NCBI GenBank assembly: GCA_003569245.1
Contig: BGOM01000002.1
Coordinates: 1 to 64,000, forward strand
DNA length: 64,000 nt
Reading direction: 5' to 3'
Source: Opitutia bacterium
GTDB taxonomy: Bacteria > Verrucomicrobiota > Verrucomicrobiia > Opitutales > UBA953
In this document: positions 27,156 to 36,513 of the stretch, piece after piece
How the letters are laid out: every line of letters begins with the position of its first letter
Numbering within the stretch: position 1 is the first letter of the stretch
Notes under the pieces: generated by a model
Seen by the model: only the letters and a program-made list of their open reading frames with translations
Told to the model about the DNA's origin: nothing
Databases searched by the model: none
Position numbers and translations under genes: made by a program

Positions 27156-28264
27156 GGGCGGGGCAGGGCGCGGAGTTCCGCCGCGTGCGCGCGCACCGCC
27201 GCGCCGAGGAGCTCGGCGGTGCGACGCATGCCCTCCGCGAGCGGCATCTCCGCCGGTTTGATCGCGAGCAGCAGGTCGAACTGGGCCCGCAGCTCCGCGG
27301 AGTCCGCCACCGCGCCGGCCACCCCGACGACGGGCTTGCCCTGCGCCCGGGCCAGGCGGGCCACGCCGACCGGCCCTTTGCCTTGCAGGCTTTGCTCATC
27401 CAGCCGGCCCTCCCCGGTGATGATGAGGTCGGCCCGGGCCACGCGCGCCGCGAGTCCGACCTGCGCGGCCACGAGCTCGAAGCCCGGCGTGAGGCGTCCG
27501 CCGGCGAAGGCCATGAGGCCGAAGCCGAGCCCGCCCGCCGCGCCCGCGCCCGGCGTCTCCCGCGGGTCCGTGCCGGTCGCCGCCGCCGCCAGGTCCGCGA
27601 GGTGCGCGAGTCGCGCCTCGAACCAAGGGAAGTCGCGCACGCCTTTCTGCGGCCCGTAGACGCGCGTCGCCCCGCGCGGCCCGAGCAGCGGGTTGTCCAC
27701 GTCGCAGGCGACGAGCACCTCGGCGAAGAGGGGTGGGGCGAGCCGCAGGCGGTCGGCCTCGGGTAGCGTGGCCAAGGTCGGCACGAAGGCCGCGCCGCGG
27801 CGCTCGAAGCGGTGACCGAGCGCGAGCGCCATCCCCAGGCCGCCGTCGTTCGTCGCGGAGCCGCCGATGCCGAGCAAGATGCGCTGCGCGCCGAGCTGGT
27901 GCGCGGCCCGCAGGAGTTCGCCGGTGCCGCGGGTGCTGGCGGTCGTCGGGTCGAGCGGCCGGTCGGAGACGAGGGCCAGGCCGCTGGCCGCGCTCATCTC
28001 CAGGATCGCCCGACGTTCGGCGGGAACCCAGCCGAAGCGCGCGGTCCGCGGTCGGCCTTGGGCGTCGGTGACGGCCGCCTCGGCCCAGACGCCGCCGAGC
28101 GCGCCGACCATCGCCTCCGTGGTCCCCTCGCCGCCGTCGGCGATGGGACAGGTGTCGAACTCGGCCCCCGGGAAGACCTCGGCGAGGGCGTGGCGCAGGG
28201 CCGCCGCCACCTCCGGGGAGGGAAGGGCGCCCTTGAACTTGTCGCTGGCGAGAAGGATGCGCAT
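27152..28264 (-). CDS. glxK: Glycerate kinase, type 2 (GlxK/GarK family)
   Basis: This cytoplasmic kinase phosphorylates D-glycerate to 2-phosphoglycerate at the end of glyoxylate, serine or glucarate breakdown. The 370-residue protein opens MRILLASDKFKGALPSPEVA and shows the family blocks CPIADGGEGTTEAMVGALGG, LLGIGGSATNDGGLGMALAL, VLVACDVDNPLLGPRGATRV, PGAGAAGGLGFGLMAFAGG and IITGEGRLDEQSLQGKGPVG. Length and block order are normal. A start at 28285 would add seven residues; 28264 opens the conserved N-terminus. It is the only gene on the minus strand in this stretch and is divergent from the DUF1549/1553 gene at 28435. Confidence 0.95.
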   Translation of the reverse strand: MRILLASDKFKGALPSPEVAAALRHALAEVFPGAEFDTCPIADGGEGTTEAMVGALGGVWAEAAVTDAQGRPRTARFGWVPAERRAILEMSAASGLALVSDRPLDPTTASTRGTGELLRAAHQLGAQRILLGIGGSATNDGGLGMALALGHRFERRGAAFVPTLATLPEADRLRLAPPLFAEVLVACDVDNPLLGPRGATRVYGPQKGVRDFPWFEARLAHLADLAAAATGTDPRETPGAGAAGGLGFGLMAFAGGRLTPGFELVAAQVGLAARVARADLIITGEGRLDEQSLQGKGPVGVARLARAQGKPVVGVAGAVADSAELRAQFDLLLAIKPAEMPLAEGMRRTAELLGAAVRAHAAELRALPRP

Positions 28265-28372
28265 CCGGGGTGGGGCTTTATGCACGGAAAAGACGGGGCG
28301 GGGAAGGGCATTTAACTGGGAGGCCCCCTTAAGCCCACTTGATTCCCTAGGGGTAATCCCTAATCTCGGGTT

Positions 28373-28388
28373 GATAATATCTCCCTAG
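28373..28388 (+). promoter_or_regulatory. Putative promoter element GATAAT-N4-CCCTAG upstream of the first paralogous DUF1549/1553 gene
   Basis: GATAAT (28373-28378, five of six matches to a -10 box) is followed four bases later by CCCTAG (28383-28388), in an AT-rich patch 46 bases before the ATG at 28435. The same pairing, GACAAT-N3-CCCTAG, precedes the paralogous gene at 31807. A further CCCTAG lies at 28345-28350. No good -35 is visible at normal spacing. Confidence 0.4.
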
Positions 28389-28434
28389 GTGCAACCTTCG
28401 GGCCTCCCCCTTGTCACCCCTTCATCCTCTCGTC

Positions 28435-31400
28435 ATGACCCCGCGCCGTTTCCTTCCCTTGCTCGCCGTGCTGACCGCCGGTCCGCTGCTCCTCGCCGCC
28501 GATGAGCCGACCAAGGAGGGCCTCGAGTTCTTCGAGAAGAACATCCGCCCGATCTTCGCCGAGCATTGCTACGAATGCCACTCGATCGAGAAAGGCGCCT
28601 CGAAGGGCGGCCTGATCCTCGATTCGCGCGACGGGATGCTCAAGGGCGGCGACCAAGGTCCGGCCGTGGTGCCCGGCAACGTCGCCAAGTCGCTCCTGTT
28701 GCTGGCCGTCCATTACGGCGACCCCGAGATCGCCATGCCGCCGAAGAAGAAGGGTGGCAAGATCGCCGATGCCAAGATCGACGCGCTCGAGAAGTGGGTG
28801 AAGATGGGCGCCCCCGCCCCGGCCGGTAACGGTAACAAACTCACCGGCCTGACCGAGAAGGCCAAGCAGCACTGGGCCTACCTCCCGCTCAAGGCCGTCA
28901 CGCCGCCGGAAGTGAAGAACAAGGCCTGGGTCAAGGGCCCGATCGACGCCTTCGTCCTCGCCAAGCTCGAGGCCGCCGGCCTCGTGCCCAATCCGCCGGC
29001 CGATCCGGAGGCCCTCCTGCGCCGGATGTCCTACGATCTCCTCGGCCTCCCGCCCACCGCCGACCAGGTCGTCGCCTTCACCCGCGCCCATGAGGCCGCC
29101 GCCGCGGCCGACGCCGCCGCCGTCCGTCGCGGGACCCCGGCCACCAACGTCGACGCGGTCGTCGCCAAGCAGGTCGACTTCCTGCTGGCCTCGCCGCACT
29201 ACGGCGAGCGCTGGGGCCGCCACTGGCTCGACACCGCCCGTTACTCCGACACGCGCGGCCTGCCGGTCGACCAAGGCAAGAGCCTCTACGAGGACTACCG
29301 CTACGCCTTCGCCTGGACGTACCGCGATTATGTCATCGACGCGCTCAACACCGACAAGCCTTACGACCGTTTCGTGATCGAGCAGCTGCGGCCGACAAGC
29401 TCCCGGACATCAAGCCCGACGATCCCCGTCTCGCGGCCCTCGGCTTCATCACCATCGGCAAGCGTTTCGACAACATCGACGACACGATCGACGAGCGCAT
29501 CGACACCACGACGAAGGCCTTCCTCGGCCTGACGGTGGCCTGCGCGCGCTGCCACGACCACAAGTTCGACCCGATCCCCGCCGCCGACTACTACTCGCTC
29601 CACGGGATCTTCGCCTCGACGATCGAGCCGCTGCAGCGCCCGGGCATCACCGCCGGCCCCCAGGGCGCCGCGCTCAAGGCCGACTACCAGAAGCGCCTCG
29701 ACCAGCTCCAGGCGGAGAGCGCCGCCGGCTACTACAAATACTTCAAGGAGATGCGCGCGCGCTACGACCGCGAGATGGCCGGCCGCCTGGTGGCCGCCAC
29801 CCTCAAGCGCGGCTCGATCGAGTGGGGCGACGTCAACGAGAAGTACAAGCTGGAGACGCCCTTGCCGGATTTCGAGCCGATGCGCATCCAGCTCGATTCG
29901 CCCATCACGGGCCCTTCGCCCGCGTGGCGGCCATCCCCGCCGCCGTCTTCGAGGAGCGCGCCGCCGGCGTGCTCGCCGCCGCCCTGAACGACCCCAAGCA
30001 CCCGGTCAACCCGCTCATCGCCTCGGCCCTGCGCGGCCTCAAGCCCAAGACCATCGACGACGTCGCCCTGGCCTACCAGAAGGCCTACAACGACAGCAAG
30101 GCCTCCATCCTCGCGCACATCGACCGCTGCGCGACGCCCGGCCGCTCGAGCAAGCAGACGCCGCCGGCGATCGCGCAGATGGCGGCCTATCCCTGGCCGC
30201 TGCCCGACATCGAGGAGATCCTCGAGAACGAGGAGTGCATCGCCCTCTTCGACACCCGGAAGTTCTGCGCCGATTGGCAGAACCGTCCGGTCTTCGGCGG
30301 CCAGAACAACCGCAAGCCCGTCGCCTATTTCCGATGGGCCCAGGTCAACGAGCTGCGCCTCTCGCACCCCGGCGCCCCGCGCGAAGCCATGGCGATCCAG
30401 GACGCCGCCAGCCCGCGCGACAGCTACGTCTACCTGCGCGGCGACAAGAACAAGCGCGGCCCCACGGTCCCGCGCCGCTTCCTCGAGGTCCTCTCGCAGG
30501 GCGACCGCCCTGCCTTCAACGATGGCAGCGGCCGCCTCGAGCTGGCGAAGGCCATCGTGGCCAAGACCAATCCCATCGCCCCGCGCGTGGCGATGAACCG
30601 CCTCTGGCTGAAGCATTTCGGCGAAGGCCTGGTGCTGACGCCTGACGACCTCGGCAACATGTCCGTGCCGCCCTCGCACCCGGAGCTCCTCGATTGGCTG
30701 GCCGACGACTTCACCAAGAACGGCTGGACCTTCAAGCGCATGCATCGGCAGATCATGCTGAGTTCGGCCTACCGTCAGGATTCCAACCCCAACCTCAACC
30801 CGCTGGTGGCCCGCAAGGGGGCCGTCGATCCGCTCAAGATCGACGCCGCCAACCGTCTGCTGTGGCGCGGCAACCTGCGACGCCTCGACTTCGAGTCGAT
30901 CCGCGACTCGATGATCCTGCTCACCGGCAAGATGAGTCCGGCCGTCGGCGGCCAGCCGGCGAACATCACCGACGAGCCCTACAGCTACCGCCGCAGCCTC
31001 TACGGCTACGTCGACCGCCTCCGCCTCAACGACACGCTGTCGCAGTTCGACTACGCCGATCCGGACATGGCGAACTCCAAGCGCGGTTCGACCATCGTGC
31101 CGCAGCAGGCGCTGTTCTTCATGAACAACCCGCTCTCGGTCGAGGTCGCCCGCTCGGTGGCCGCGCGCCCCGACGTCGTGAAGGCCTTCTCCGAGGACGC
31201 GCGCATCAACGCGATGTTCATGGCGATCTTCCAGCGCCGCGCGACGTCCAACGAGATCCGCGCCGCCCGCGACTTCCTCGATAAGCAGAAGGCCATGACC
31301 ATCGCCGCCGCCCGCGGCACCCCGGCCACCGGCACCGCGAAGACCTCGACCTCCGGCTCGAGCCGGACCAGCGCCAAGGGTGCGTCCGGCAAGGACGCCA

Positions 31401-31627
31401 AGCCCGCCAACCCGGTCGCCGCCGCCCAGGGGTCCGCGACCAAGAAGGGCGTCCCCGCCACCAAGAAGGTGGAGGCCCCCGACGACATGATGATGTCCGT
31501 GAGCACCGGCGGCGCCGAGGGTATCCTGCAGAACGTCGGTGAGACAATCCCTCGCAACCCCTTGACCCCCATTGAGTTGCTTGCGCACACCTTGCTGCTC
31601 TCGAACGAGTTCGTCTACGTCAATTGA
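28435..31627 (+). pseudogene. DUF1549/DUF1553 cytochrome-c-like exported protein, broken by two single-base frameshifts
   Basis: Joined across two breaks, this would be about 1064 residues: signal peptide ([20 protein letters not shown]), EHCYECHS heme-type motif, DUF1549 ([19 protein letters not shown]), [11 protein letters not shown], and DUF1553 ending TIVPQQALFFMNN... and LLLSNEFVYVN. The first frame ends at 29532 after losing register at about 29387 (GAG CAG CTG CGG where the paralog has GAG CAG CTC GCG). The middle frame runs to 29987 and is lost at about 29914 (GGC CCT TCG where FAR is expected). The last frame stays open to 31627. A Ser/Thr/Lys/Ala-rich insert lies near the C-terminus. 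The paralog at 31807 is intact. Either this copy is a recent pseudogene or the assembly lost two bases. Confidence 0.85.
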
Positions 31628-31648
31628 GCGGCGGCGAAGCCGTGCACG

Positions 31649-31676
31649 AAAGGGGGCGGAGGCCCCCTTTTTTATT
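31649..31676 (+). terminator. Intrinsic terminator after the first DUF1549/1553 gene
   Basis: AAAGGGGGC (31649-31657), a GGAG loop and GCCCCCTTT (31662-31670) form a 9-bp stem running into TTTATT. It lies 22 bases past the stop codon and separates the two paralogous genes into different transcription units. Confidence 0.92.
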
Positions 31677-31695
31677 AAGTCCGCCTATCTACGGC

Positions 31696-31732
31696 TTGAA
31701 GTCCCCTGCATTCAATAGACAATTATCCCTAG
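31696..31732 (+). promoter_or_regulatory. Putative sigma-70 promoter with downstream CCCTAG element
   Basis: TTGAAG (31696-31701), a 16-base spacer and GACAAT (31718-31723) resemble a -35/-10 pair, each with four of six consensus matches, and CCCTAG follows at 31727-31732. The region lies just after a terminator and 75 bases before the ATG at 31807. The -10 plus CCCTAG part matches the element upstream of the paralog at 28435. Confidence 0.45.
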
Positions 31733-31806
31733 TTCAGGCCCCGCAGAAGCCCCCAGAAACGCCGTAACTTAAATACCCCAGCGGTGTCTTAAATCCTACC
31801 CACCCC

Positions 31807-34800
31807 ATGCCGACTTTCCCGTCCAGTCTCCGCCTCGCCACGCTTCTCCTGCTCGGCGTCGTCGCCGCGCGCGCCCAGGAGATGAAGATGGAGGCCGAGG
31901 CCATGTCCGCCAAACCGGCCGCGGCCAAGCCCGAGGCCAAGGCGCCGGAGAAGATGGATCCCGCCGGACTCGAGTTCTTCGAGAAGAATGTCCGCCCGAT
32001 CTTCAGCGAGCATTGCTACAAGTGCCATTCCGCGGCGGAGGGCGCCTCCAAGGGCGGCCTGATCATGGATTCGCGCGCGGCGTTGCTGACCGGCGGCGAC
32101 CAAGGTCCCGCCGTGGTTCCCGGCAACCTCAAGAAATCCCTGCTGCTCGTCGCGGTCCACCAGGAAGACCCCGAGCTTTCGATGCCGCCCCGCAAGTCGG
32201 GTCCGAAGCTGAGCGACGCGAAGATCGCGACCTTGGAGAAGTGGGTGCTGATGGGCGCGCCCGCCCCGGCCGGCGGCGCCGATAAGCTCACCGGACTTTC
32301 GCAGAAAGCCCGCGACCACTGGGCCTTCAAGCCCGTCCAAGACCCGGCGGTGCCGGCCAAGCTGAGCGCCCCCGCCTGGTGTCAGAACGAGATCGATGCC
32401 TTCATCCTCGCCAAGCTCGACGCGGTGGGTCTCAAGCCCAATCCCGTCGCCGACGGCGAGGCCCTGCTGCGCCGCCTCACCTACGACCTCCACGGCCTGC
32501 CGCCCACCAACGCCGAGTCCGACGCCTTCTCCCGCGATTTCGACGCCGCCGTGATCCGCGACGCCCTGGCCGTGCGCAACGGGCAGCCCGCCCGCTCCGC
32601 CTCGCTGGTGCTCGAACGCACCATCGACCGCTTGCTCGCCTCGCCGCGCTACGGCGAGCGCTGGGCCCGCCACTGGCTCGATACCGCCCGCTACTCGGAC
32701 ACCAAGGGCCTGCGCCGCGGCGGCGCCGAGGGCGACCGTTCCGCCAACGCCTGGACCTACCGCGACTATGTCATCGACGCGCTGAACGCCGACAAGCCCT
32801 ACGACCAGTTCATCATCGAGCAGCTCGCGGCCGACCGTCTGCCCGACCTGGCCAAGGACGACCCGCGCCTCGCCGCGCTCGGCTTCATCACCGTGGGCAA
32901 GCGCTTCGACAACAACGACGACACGATCGACGAGCGCATCGACACGACGACCAAGGGCTTCCTCGGCCTCACCGTCGCCTGCGCCCGCTGCCACGACCAC
33001 AAGTTCGACCCGATCCCCGCCGCCGACTACTACTCCCTGCACGGCGTCTTCGCCTCCACCATCGACCCGCTGGTCGACCCGGTCATCCGTGGCGCCCGCA
33101 CCGCCCCCGCCGCGGTCCGCGCCGACTACGAGAAGCAGCTCCGCCAGCTCATGGACGAGAACGTCCGCGGCTACTACAAGTATATCGGCGGCCAGCTCGC
33201 CCTCCTGCACAAAGGCTACGGCGCCCGCGCCATGGTCGCGCTCGCCGGCGGCGTCCGCTCCGAGAAGGGGTACGACATGCAGCAGAAGTACAAGGACAAG
33301 TACGTCGTCGACCGCGAGGTGGACGGCGCGATGATGCTCCGCTCCGACTCGCCCGTCACCGGCCCGCTGGCCCGCCTCCGCGCGGTGCCCGAGGCCCAGT
33401 TCGCCGAGAAAGCCCCCGCCCTCCTCGCCGCCGCGCTGGCCGACAAGAAGCTCGCGGTCAACCCGCTCGTCGCGGAGGCCCTGCGCGGCCTCAAGCCGAA
33501 GACCCTCGACGACGTCGCCTTCGCCTACGACGCGCTGTTCGTGAAGCACCATGACCGCATCATGGCGCACCTCCAGATGCGCGGCACGCCCGGCAAGCGC
33601 GGCGACCAGGATGACAAGGCGATCGCCCAGCTGGCCGCCTATCCCTTCCCGACGCCCAATTACGAGGACATCGCCACGACCACCCAGATGACGGTGCTCG
33701 TCTCCACCCGCGCCTTCTGCGAGCCCTGGCAGTCCGCCCCGGCCTTCCAGAACGGCAACATCCCGACGCGCTTCTTCCGGTTCGACGCCATCAACGCCCT
33801 CGACCTCACCCACCCGGGCGGCCCCGGCACGGCGATGACCGTCGCCGACGCCGAGAAGCCGCGCGACACCAACGTCTACCTGCGCGGCGACCGCAACAAG
33901 AAGGGGGCCGTCGCCCCGCGCCAGTTCCTCGAGATCCTCGCCGGGCCCGACCGCCAGCCGTTCTACGAAGGCAGCGGTCGCCGTGAGCTGGCGCTGGCCA
34001 TCGCCAACCGCACCAACCCGCTGACGCCCCGCGTGCTCGTCAACCGCGTCTGGCTCCATCACTTCGGCGCCGGCATCGTCTCGTCCCCCGATGACTTCGG
34101 CAACATGTCGGAGAAGCCCACGCATCCCGAGCTCCTCGACTGGCTGTCCATGCGCTTCATGGATGATGGCTGGTCGCTGAAGAAGCTGCACAAGCGGATC
34201 CTCATGTCGGCGACCTACCGCCAGTCCGCCAACCCGCAGGTCAACGCGCTGGTGGCCCAGAAGGGCGCCGTCGACCCCCTGAAGGTCGACGCCGCCAACA
34301 AGTACCTCTGGCACGCCAACCTCCGCCGCCTGGACTTCGAGTCCATCCGCGACTCCATGCTGATGCTCACCGGCAAGATGGACACGACGCTCGGCGGCCG
34401 CCCCGTCAACATCACCGAGGATCCGATCAGCTACCGCCGCAGCATCTACGGCTACATCGACCGCGAGCGCCTCAGCGACCTCCAGTCCCAGTTCGACTTC
34501 GCGGACCCCGACATGGCCAACTCCAAGCGCGGCTCGACCATCGTCCCCCAGCAGGCGCTGTTCTTCATGAACAACGAGCTCTCGATCGTCGTGGCCCGCG
34601 CCGTCGCGGCCCGCCCCGAGGTGACCGGCGCCTCCTCCGAGGACGCGCGCATCGCCCAGCTCTACAAGATCATGTACCAGCGCTCGCCTACGGTCGCCGA
34701 GCTGAAGTTCGCCCGCGACTTCGTCCGCAAGGTCGCCGGCTACATCGACGAGCCCGTCGCCAAGGCCAAGCCGGCCCCGGTCGCCAAGGCCCCCAAGCCC

Positions 34801-34995
34801 ACGGCCCGCGAGCTCATGAACAAGCCCCTCGTCCCCAGCGCGCCGCTCGTGGCCGCCGTCGAGGCCCCCAAGACCAAGGTCACCGGCGCCGGCCTGGTCA
34901 ACGAGGGCGTCAAGCTCGACAAGCGTCCGGTCACTCCGATCGAGATGCTCGCGCAGGCCATGGTCTGCTCCAACGAATTCGTCTACCTCAACTAA
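31807..34995 (+). CDS. DUF1549/DUF1553 cytochrome-c-like exported protein (intact paralog)
   Basis: The 1062-residue protein has a signal peptide (SSLRLATLLLLGVVAARAQE), a charged Lys/Ala/Glu linker, a planctomycete cytochrome C domain with EHCYKCHSAAEGASKGGL (CXXCH, about residue 77), DUF1549 ([20 protein letters not shown] and [20 protein letters not shown]) and DUF1553 (LALAIANRTNPLTPRVLVNR to the end). A Pro/Ala/Lys-rich insert (residues about 985-1035) precedes the last conserved block TPIEMLAQAMVCSNEFVYLN. It is closely related to the broken copy at 28435 along its whole length, so the two arose by tandem duplication. The DUF1501 partner starts 31 bases downstream. Family function is not established. 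Confidence 0.92.
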   Translation: MPTFPSSLRLATLLLLGVVAARAQEMKMEAEAMSAKPAAAKPEAKAPEKMDPAGLEFFEKNVRPIFSEHCYKCHSAAEGASKGGLIMDSRAALLTGGDQGPAVVPGNLKKSLLLVAVHQEDPELSMPPRKSGPKLSDAKIATLEKWVLMGAPAPAGGADKLTGLSQKARDHWAFKPVQDPAVPAKLSAPAWCQNEIDAFILAKLDAVGLKPNPVADGEALLRRLTYDLHGLPPTNAESDAFSRDFDAAVIRDALAVRNGQPARSASLVLERTIDRLLASPRYGERWARHWLDTARYSDTKGLRRGGAEGDRSANAWTYRDYVIDALNADKPYDQFIIEQLAADRLPDLAKDDPRLAALGFITVGKRFDNNDDTIDERIDTTTKGFLGLTVACARCHDHKFDPIPAADYYSLHGVFASTIDPLVDPVIRGARTAPAAVRADYEKQLRQLMDENVRGYYKYIGGQLALLHKGYGARAMVALAGGVRSEKGYDMQQKYKDKYVVDREVDGAMMLRSDSPVTGPLARLRAVPEAQFAEKAPALLAAALADKKLAVNPLVAEALRGLKPKTLDDVAFAYDALFVKHHDRIMAHLQMRGTPGKRGDQDDKAIAQLAAYPFPTPNYEDIATTTQMTVLVSTRAFCEPWQSAPAFQNGNIPTRFFRFDAINALDLTHPGGPGTAMTVADAEKPRDTNVYLRGDRNKKGAVAPRQFLEILAGPDRQPFYEGSGRRELALAIANRTNPLTPRVLVNRVWLHHFGAGIVSSPDDFGNMSEKPTHPELLDWLSMRFMDDGWSLKKLHKRILMSATYRQSANPQVNALVAQKGAVDPLKVDAANKYLWHANLRRLDFESIRDSMLMLTGKMDTTLGGRPVNITEDPISYRRSIYGYIDRERLSDLQSQFDFADPDMANSKRGSTIVPQQALFFMNNELSIVVARAVAARPEVTGASSEDARIAQLYKIMYQRSPTVAELKFARDFVRKVAGYIDEPVAKAKPAPVAKAPKPTARELMNKPLVPSAPLVAAVEAPKTKVTGAGLVNEGVKLDKRPVTPIEMLAQAMVCSNEFVYLN

Positions 34996-35026
34996 CCCCG
35001 TTTCTATAACCAAACCAAAACACATC

Positions 35027-36415
35027 ATGGAAATCCAGAACTGCTCCAACAGCCTCCCGACGCCCAACTCGCGCCGGGAGTTCCTCCGCCAGACCGGCAT
35101 GGGCCTCGGCACCGTCGCCTTCGGCACCATGGTCGCCGACTACCTCGTCGCGCCGGCCCGCGCCGAGATCTCGGCCGACCTCAAGCCCCGCAAGGCCCCG
35201 CTGCCGGCCAAGGCCAAGCACGTCATCCATATCTTCGCGGGCGGCGCGCCTTCGCACCTCGACACCTTCGACTACAAGCCGGGCATGAAGGCCTTCGCCG
35301 AGAAGACCGCCTCCGGCCAGGGCGGCGTGATCTTCCCGACGCCCTTCGAGTTCAAGAAGTGCGGCAAGTCCGGCCTCGAGATCTCCGAGATCTTCCCGAA
35401 GCTCCAGGAGCAGGCCGACGAGATGTGCGTCATCCGCTCGATGCACTCCGACCTGCCGGCCCACGGCCCGGCCGCCAAGCTGATGCACACCGGCTCGGCG
35501 ATCCTCACCAAGCCCTGCCTCGGCTCCTGGGTGCTCTACGGTCTCGGCACCGAGAGCCAGGACCTCCCGGGCTTCGTCAGCCTCGGCGGTGGCGCGGACG
35601 GTCGCCAGTCGGCCTTCCTGCCTTCCATCTTCCAGGGCGCGAAGACCTCCTTCCGTCCGGGCGCCCCGGCCAACAAGGTCATCGCCAACCTCCAGAGCGA
35701 ATTCACCACCGAGGAGGCCCAGCGCAAGCAGCTCGACCTCGTCCGCCAGCTCAACGAGCGCCACATGCAGACCGTGCAGAAGGATGAGCAGCTGGAGGCC
35801 CGCATCGAGTCCTTCGAGCTCGCCTTCCGCATGCAGACCGCCGCGACCGACGCGTTCGACATCTCCAAGGAGTCGCAGAAGACCCGCGACGCCTACGGCA
35901 AGAGCGACCTCGGCGCCAAGCTCCTCTGCGCCCGCCGCCTCGTCGAGCGCGGCGTCCGCTTCGTCCAGGTGGACGCGGGCGGCTGGGACCACCACACCAA
36001 CATCTTCACGGCGGCCGGCCGCACCGGCGCCGCGATCGACACCCCGGCGGCGGCCCTCATCGCCGACCTCAAGCAGCGCGGCCTGCTCGACCAGACCCTG
36101 ATCATCTGGGGCGGAGAGTTCGGCCGCACCCCGACCACCGCGGGCCGCGTGAACCAGAACTCCGGCCGCGACCACCACGCCAAGGCCTTCTGCTGCTGGA
36201 TGGCGGGCGGCGGCGTCAAGGGCGGCATGCACTACGGCGAGACCGACGAGATCGGCTCCCAGGTCGCGTCCGACGGCGTGGATATCCACGACCTGCACGC
36301 CACGATCCTGCGCCTGCTCGGCTTCGATCACACGAAGCTCACCTACCGCTACAACGGCCGCGACTTCCGCCTGACCGACAACTTCGGCAAGGTGGTCGAC
36401 AAGGTCATCGCCTAA
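35027..36415 (+). CDS. Tat-exported DUF1501 protein, partner of the preceding gene
   Basis: The 462-residue protein carries a twin-arginine signal (SRREFLRQTGMGLGTVAFGT, residues 15-34) and a DUF1501 body: HVIHIFAGGAPSHLDTFDYK, DEMCVIRSMHSDLPAHGPAA, RRLVERGVRFVQVDAGGWDH, LIIWGGEFGRTPTT, GRDHHAKAFCCWMAGGGVKG and VDIHDLHATILRLLGFDH. Unlike the copy at 25707 it keeps the usual GGAPSHLDTFD and GEFGRTP motifs, so it is the more typical member. The leader is AT-rich and ends AAAACACATC-ATG with no Shine-Dalgarno. A strong terminator follows directly after the stop. Confidence 0.92.
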   Translation: MEIQNCSNSLPTPNSRREFLRQTGMGLGTVAFGTMVADYLVAPARAEISADLKPRKAPLPAKAKHVIHIFAGGAPSHLDTFDYKPGMKAFAEKTASGQGGVIFPTPFEFKKCGKSGLEISEIFPKLQEQADEMCVIRSMHSDLPAHGPAAKLMHTGSAILTKPCLGSWVLYGLGTESQDLPGFVSLGGGADGRQSAFLPSIFQGAKTSFRPGAPANKVIANLQSEFTTEEAQRKQLDLVRQLNERHMQTVQKDEQLEARIESFELAFRMQTAATDAFDISKESQKTRDAYGKSDLGAKLLCARRLVERGVRFVQVDAGGWDHHTNIFTAAGRTGAAIDTPAAALIADLKQRGLLDQTLIIWGGEFGRTPTTAGRVNQNSGRDHHAKAFCCWMAGGGVKGGMHYGETDEIGSQVASDGVDIHDLHATILRLLGFDHTKLTYRYNGRDFRLTDNFGKVVDKVIA

Positions 36416-36436
36416 GGGTCGTCGGCGCCGGGCTCC

Positions 36437-36475
36437 GGGGCGGATGTCGCGAGACGTCCGCCCCGTTTGTTTTCC
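36437..36475 (+). terminator. Intrinsic terminator after the second DUF1501 gene
   Basis: GGGGCGGATGTC (36437-36448), a GCGA loop and GACGTCCGCCCC (36453-36464) form a 12-bp stem with one G-T pair, followed by GTTTGTTTTCC. It starts about 20 bases past the stop codon. Confidence 0.88.
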
Positions 36476-36513
36476 GGCATTGCGACCTCCGCCGCTTCCG
36501 TCAGGCTGACGGG

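Noticed and set aside
29909-29915. A G-GGC-CCT heptamer at the second frameshift that would give a -1 slip into the correct frame
   Set aside because: The pattern fits X-XXY-YYZ, but C in the YYY position slips poorly, and the first break at 29387 has no slippery site, so a programmed shift could not restore the protein.
31789-35130. An antisense open frame of 1113 codons opposite the DUF1549/1553 gene
   Set aside because: Same reason: GC-skewed shadow frame with no recognisable motif, opposite a gene with full domain support.
36498-36512. Palindrome CCGTCAG-G-CTGACGG just before the repeat-protein start
   Set aside because: The one-base centre cannot fold as a hairpin and nothing else marks it as an operator; it is likely chance in GC-rich DNA.
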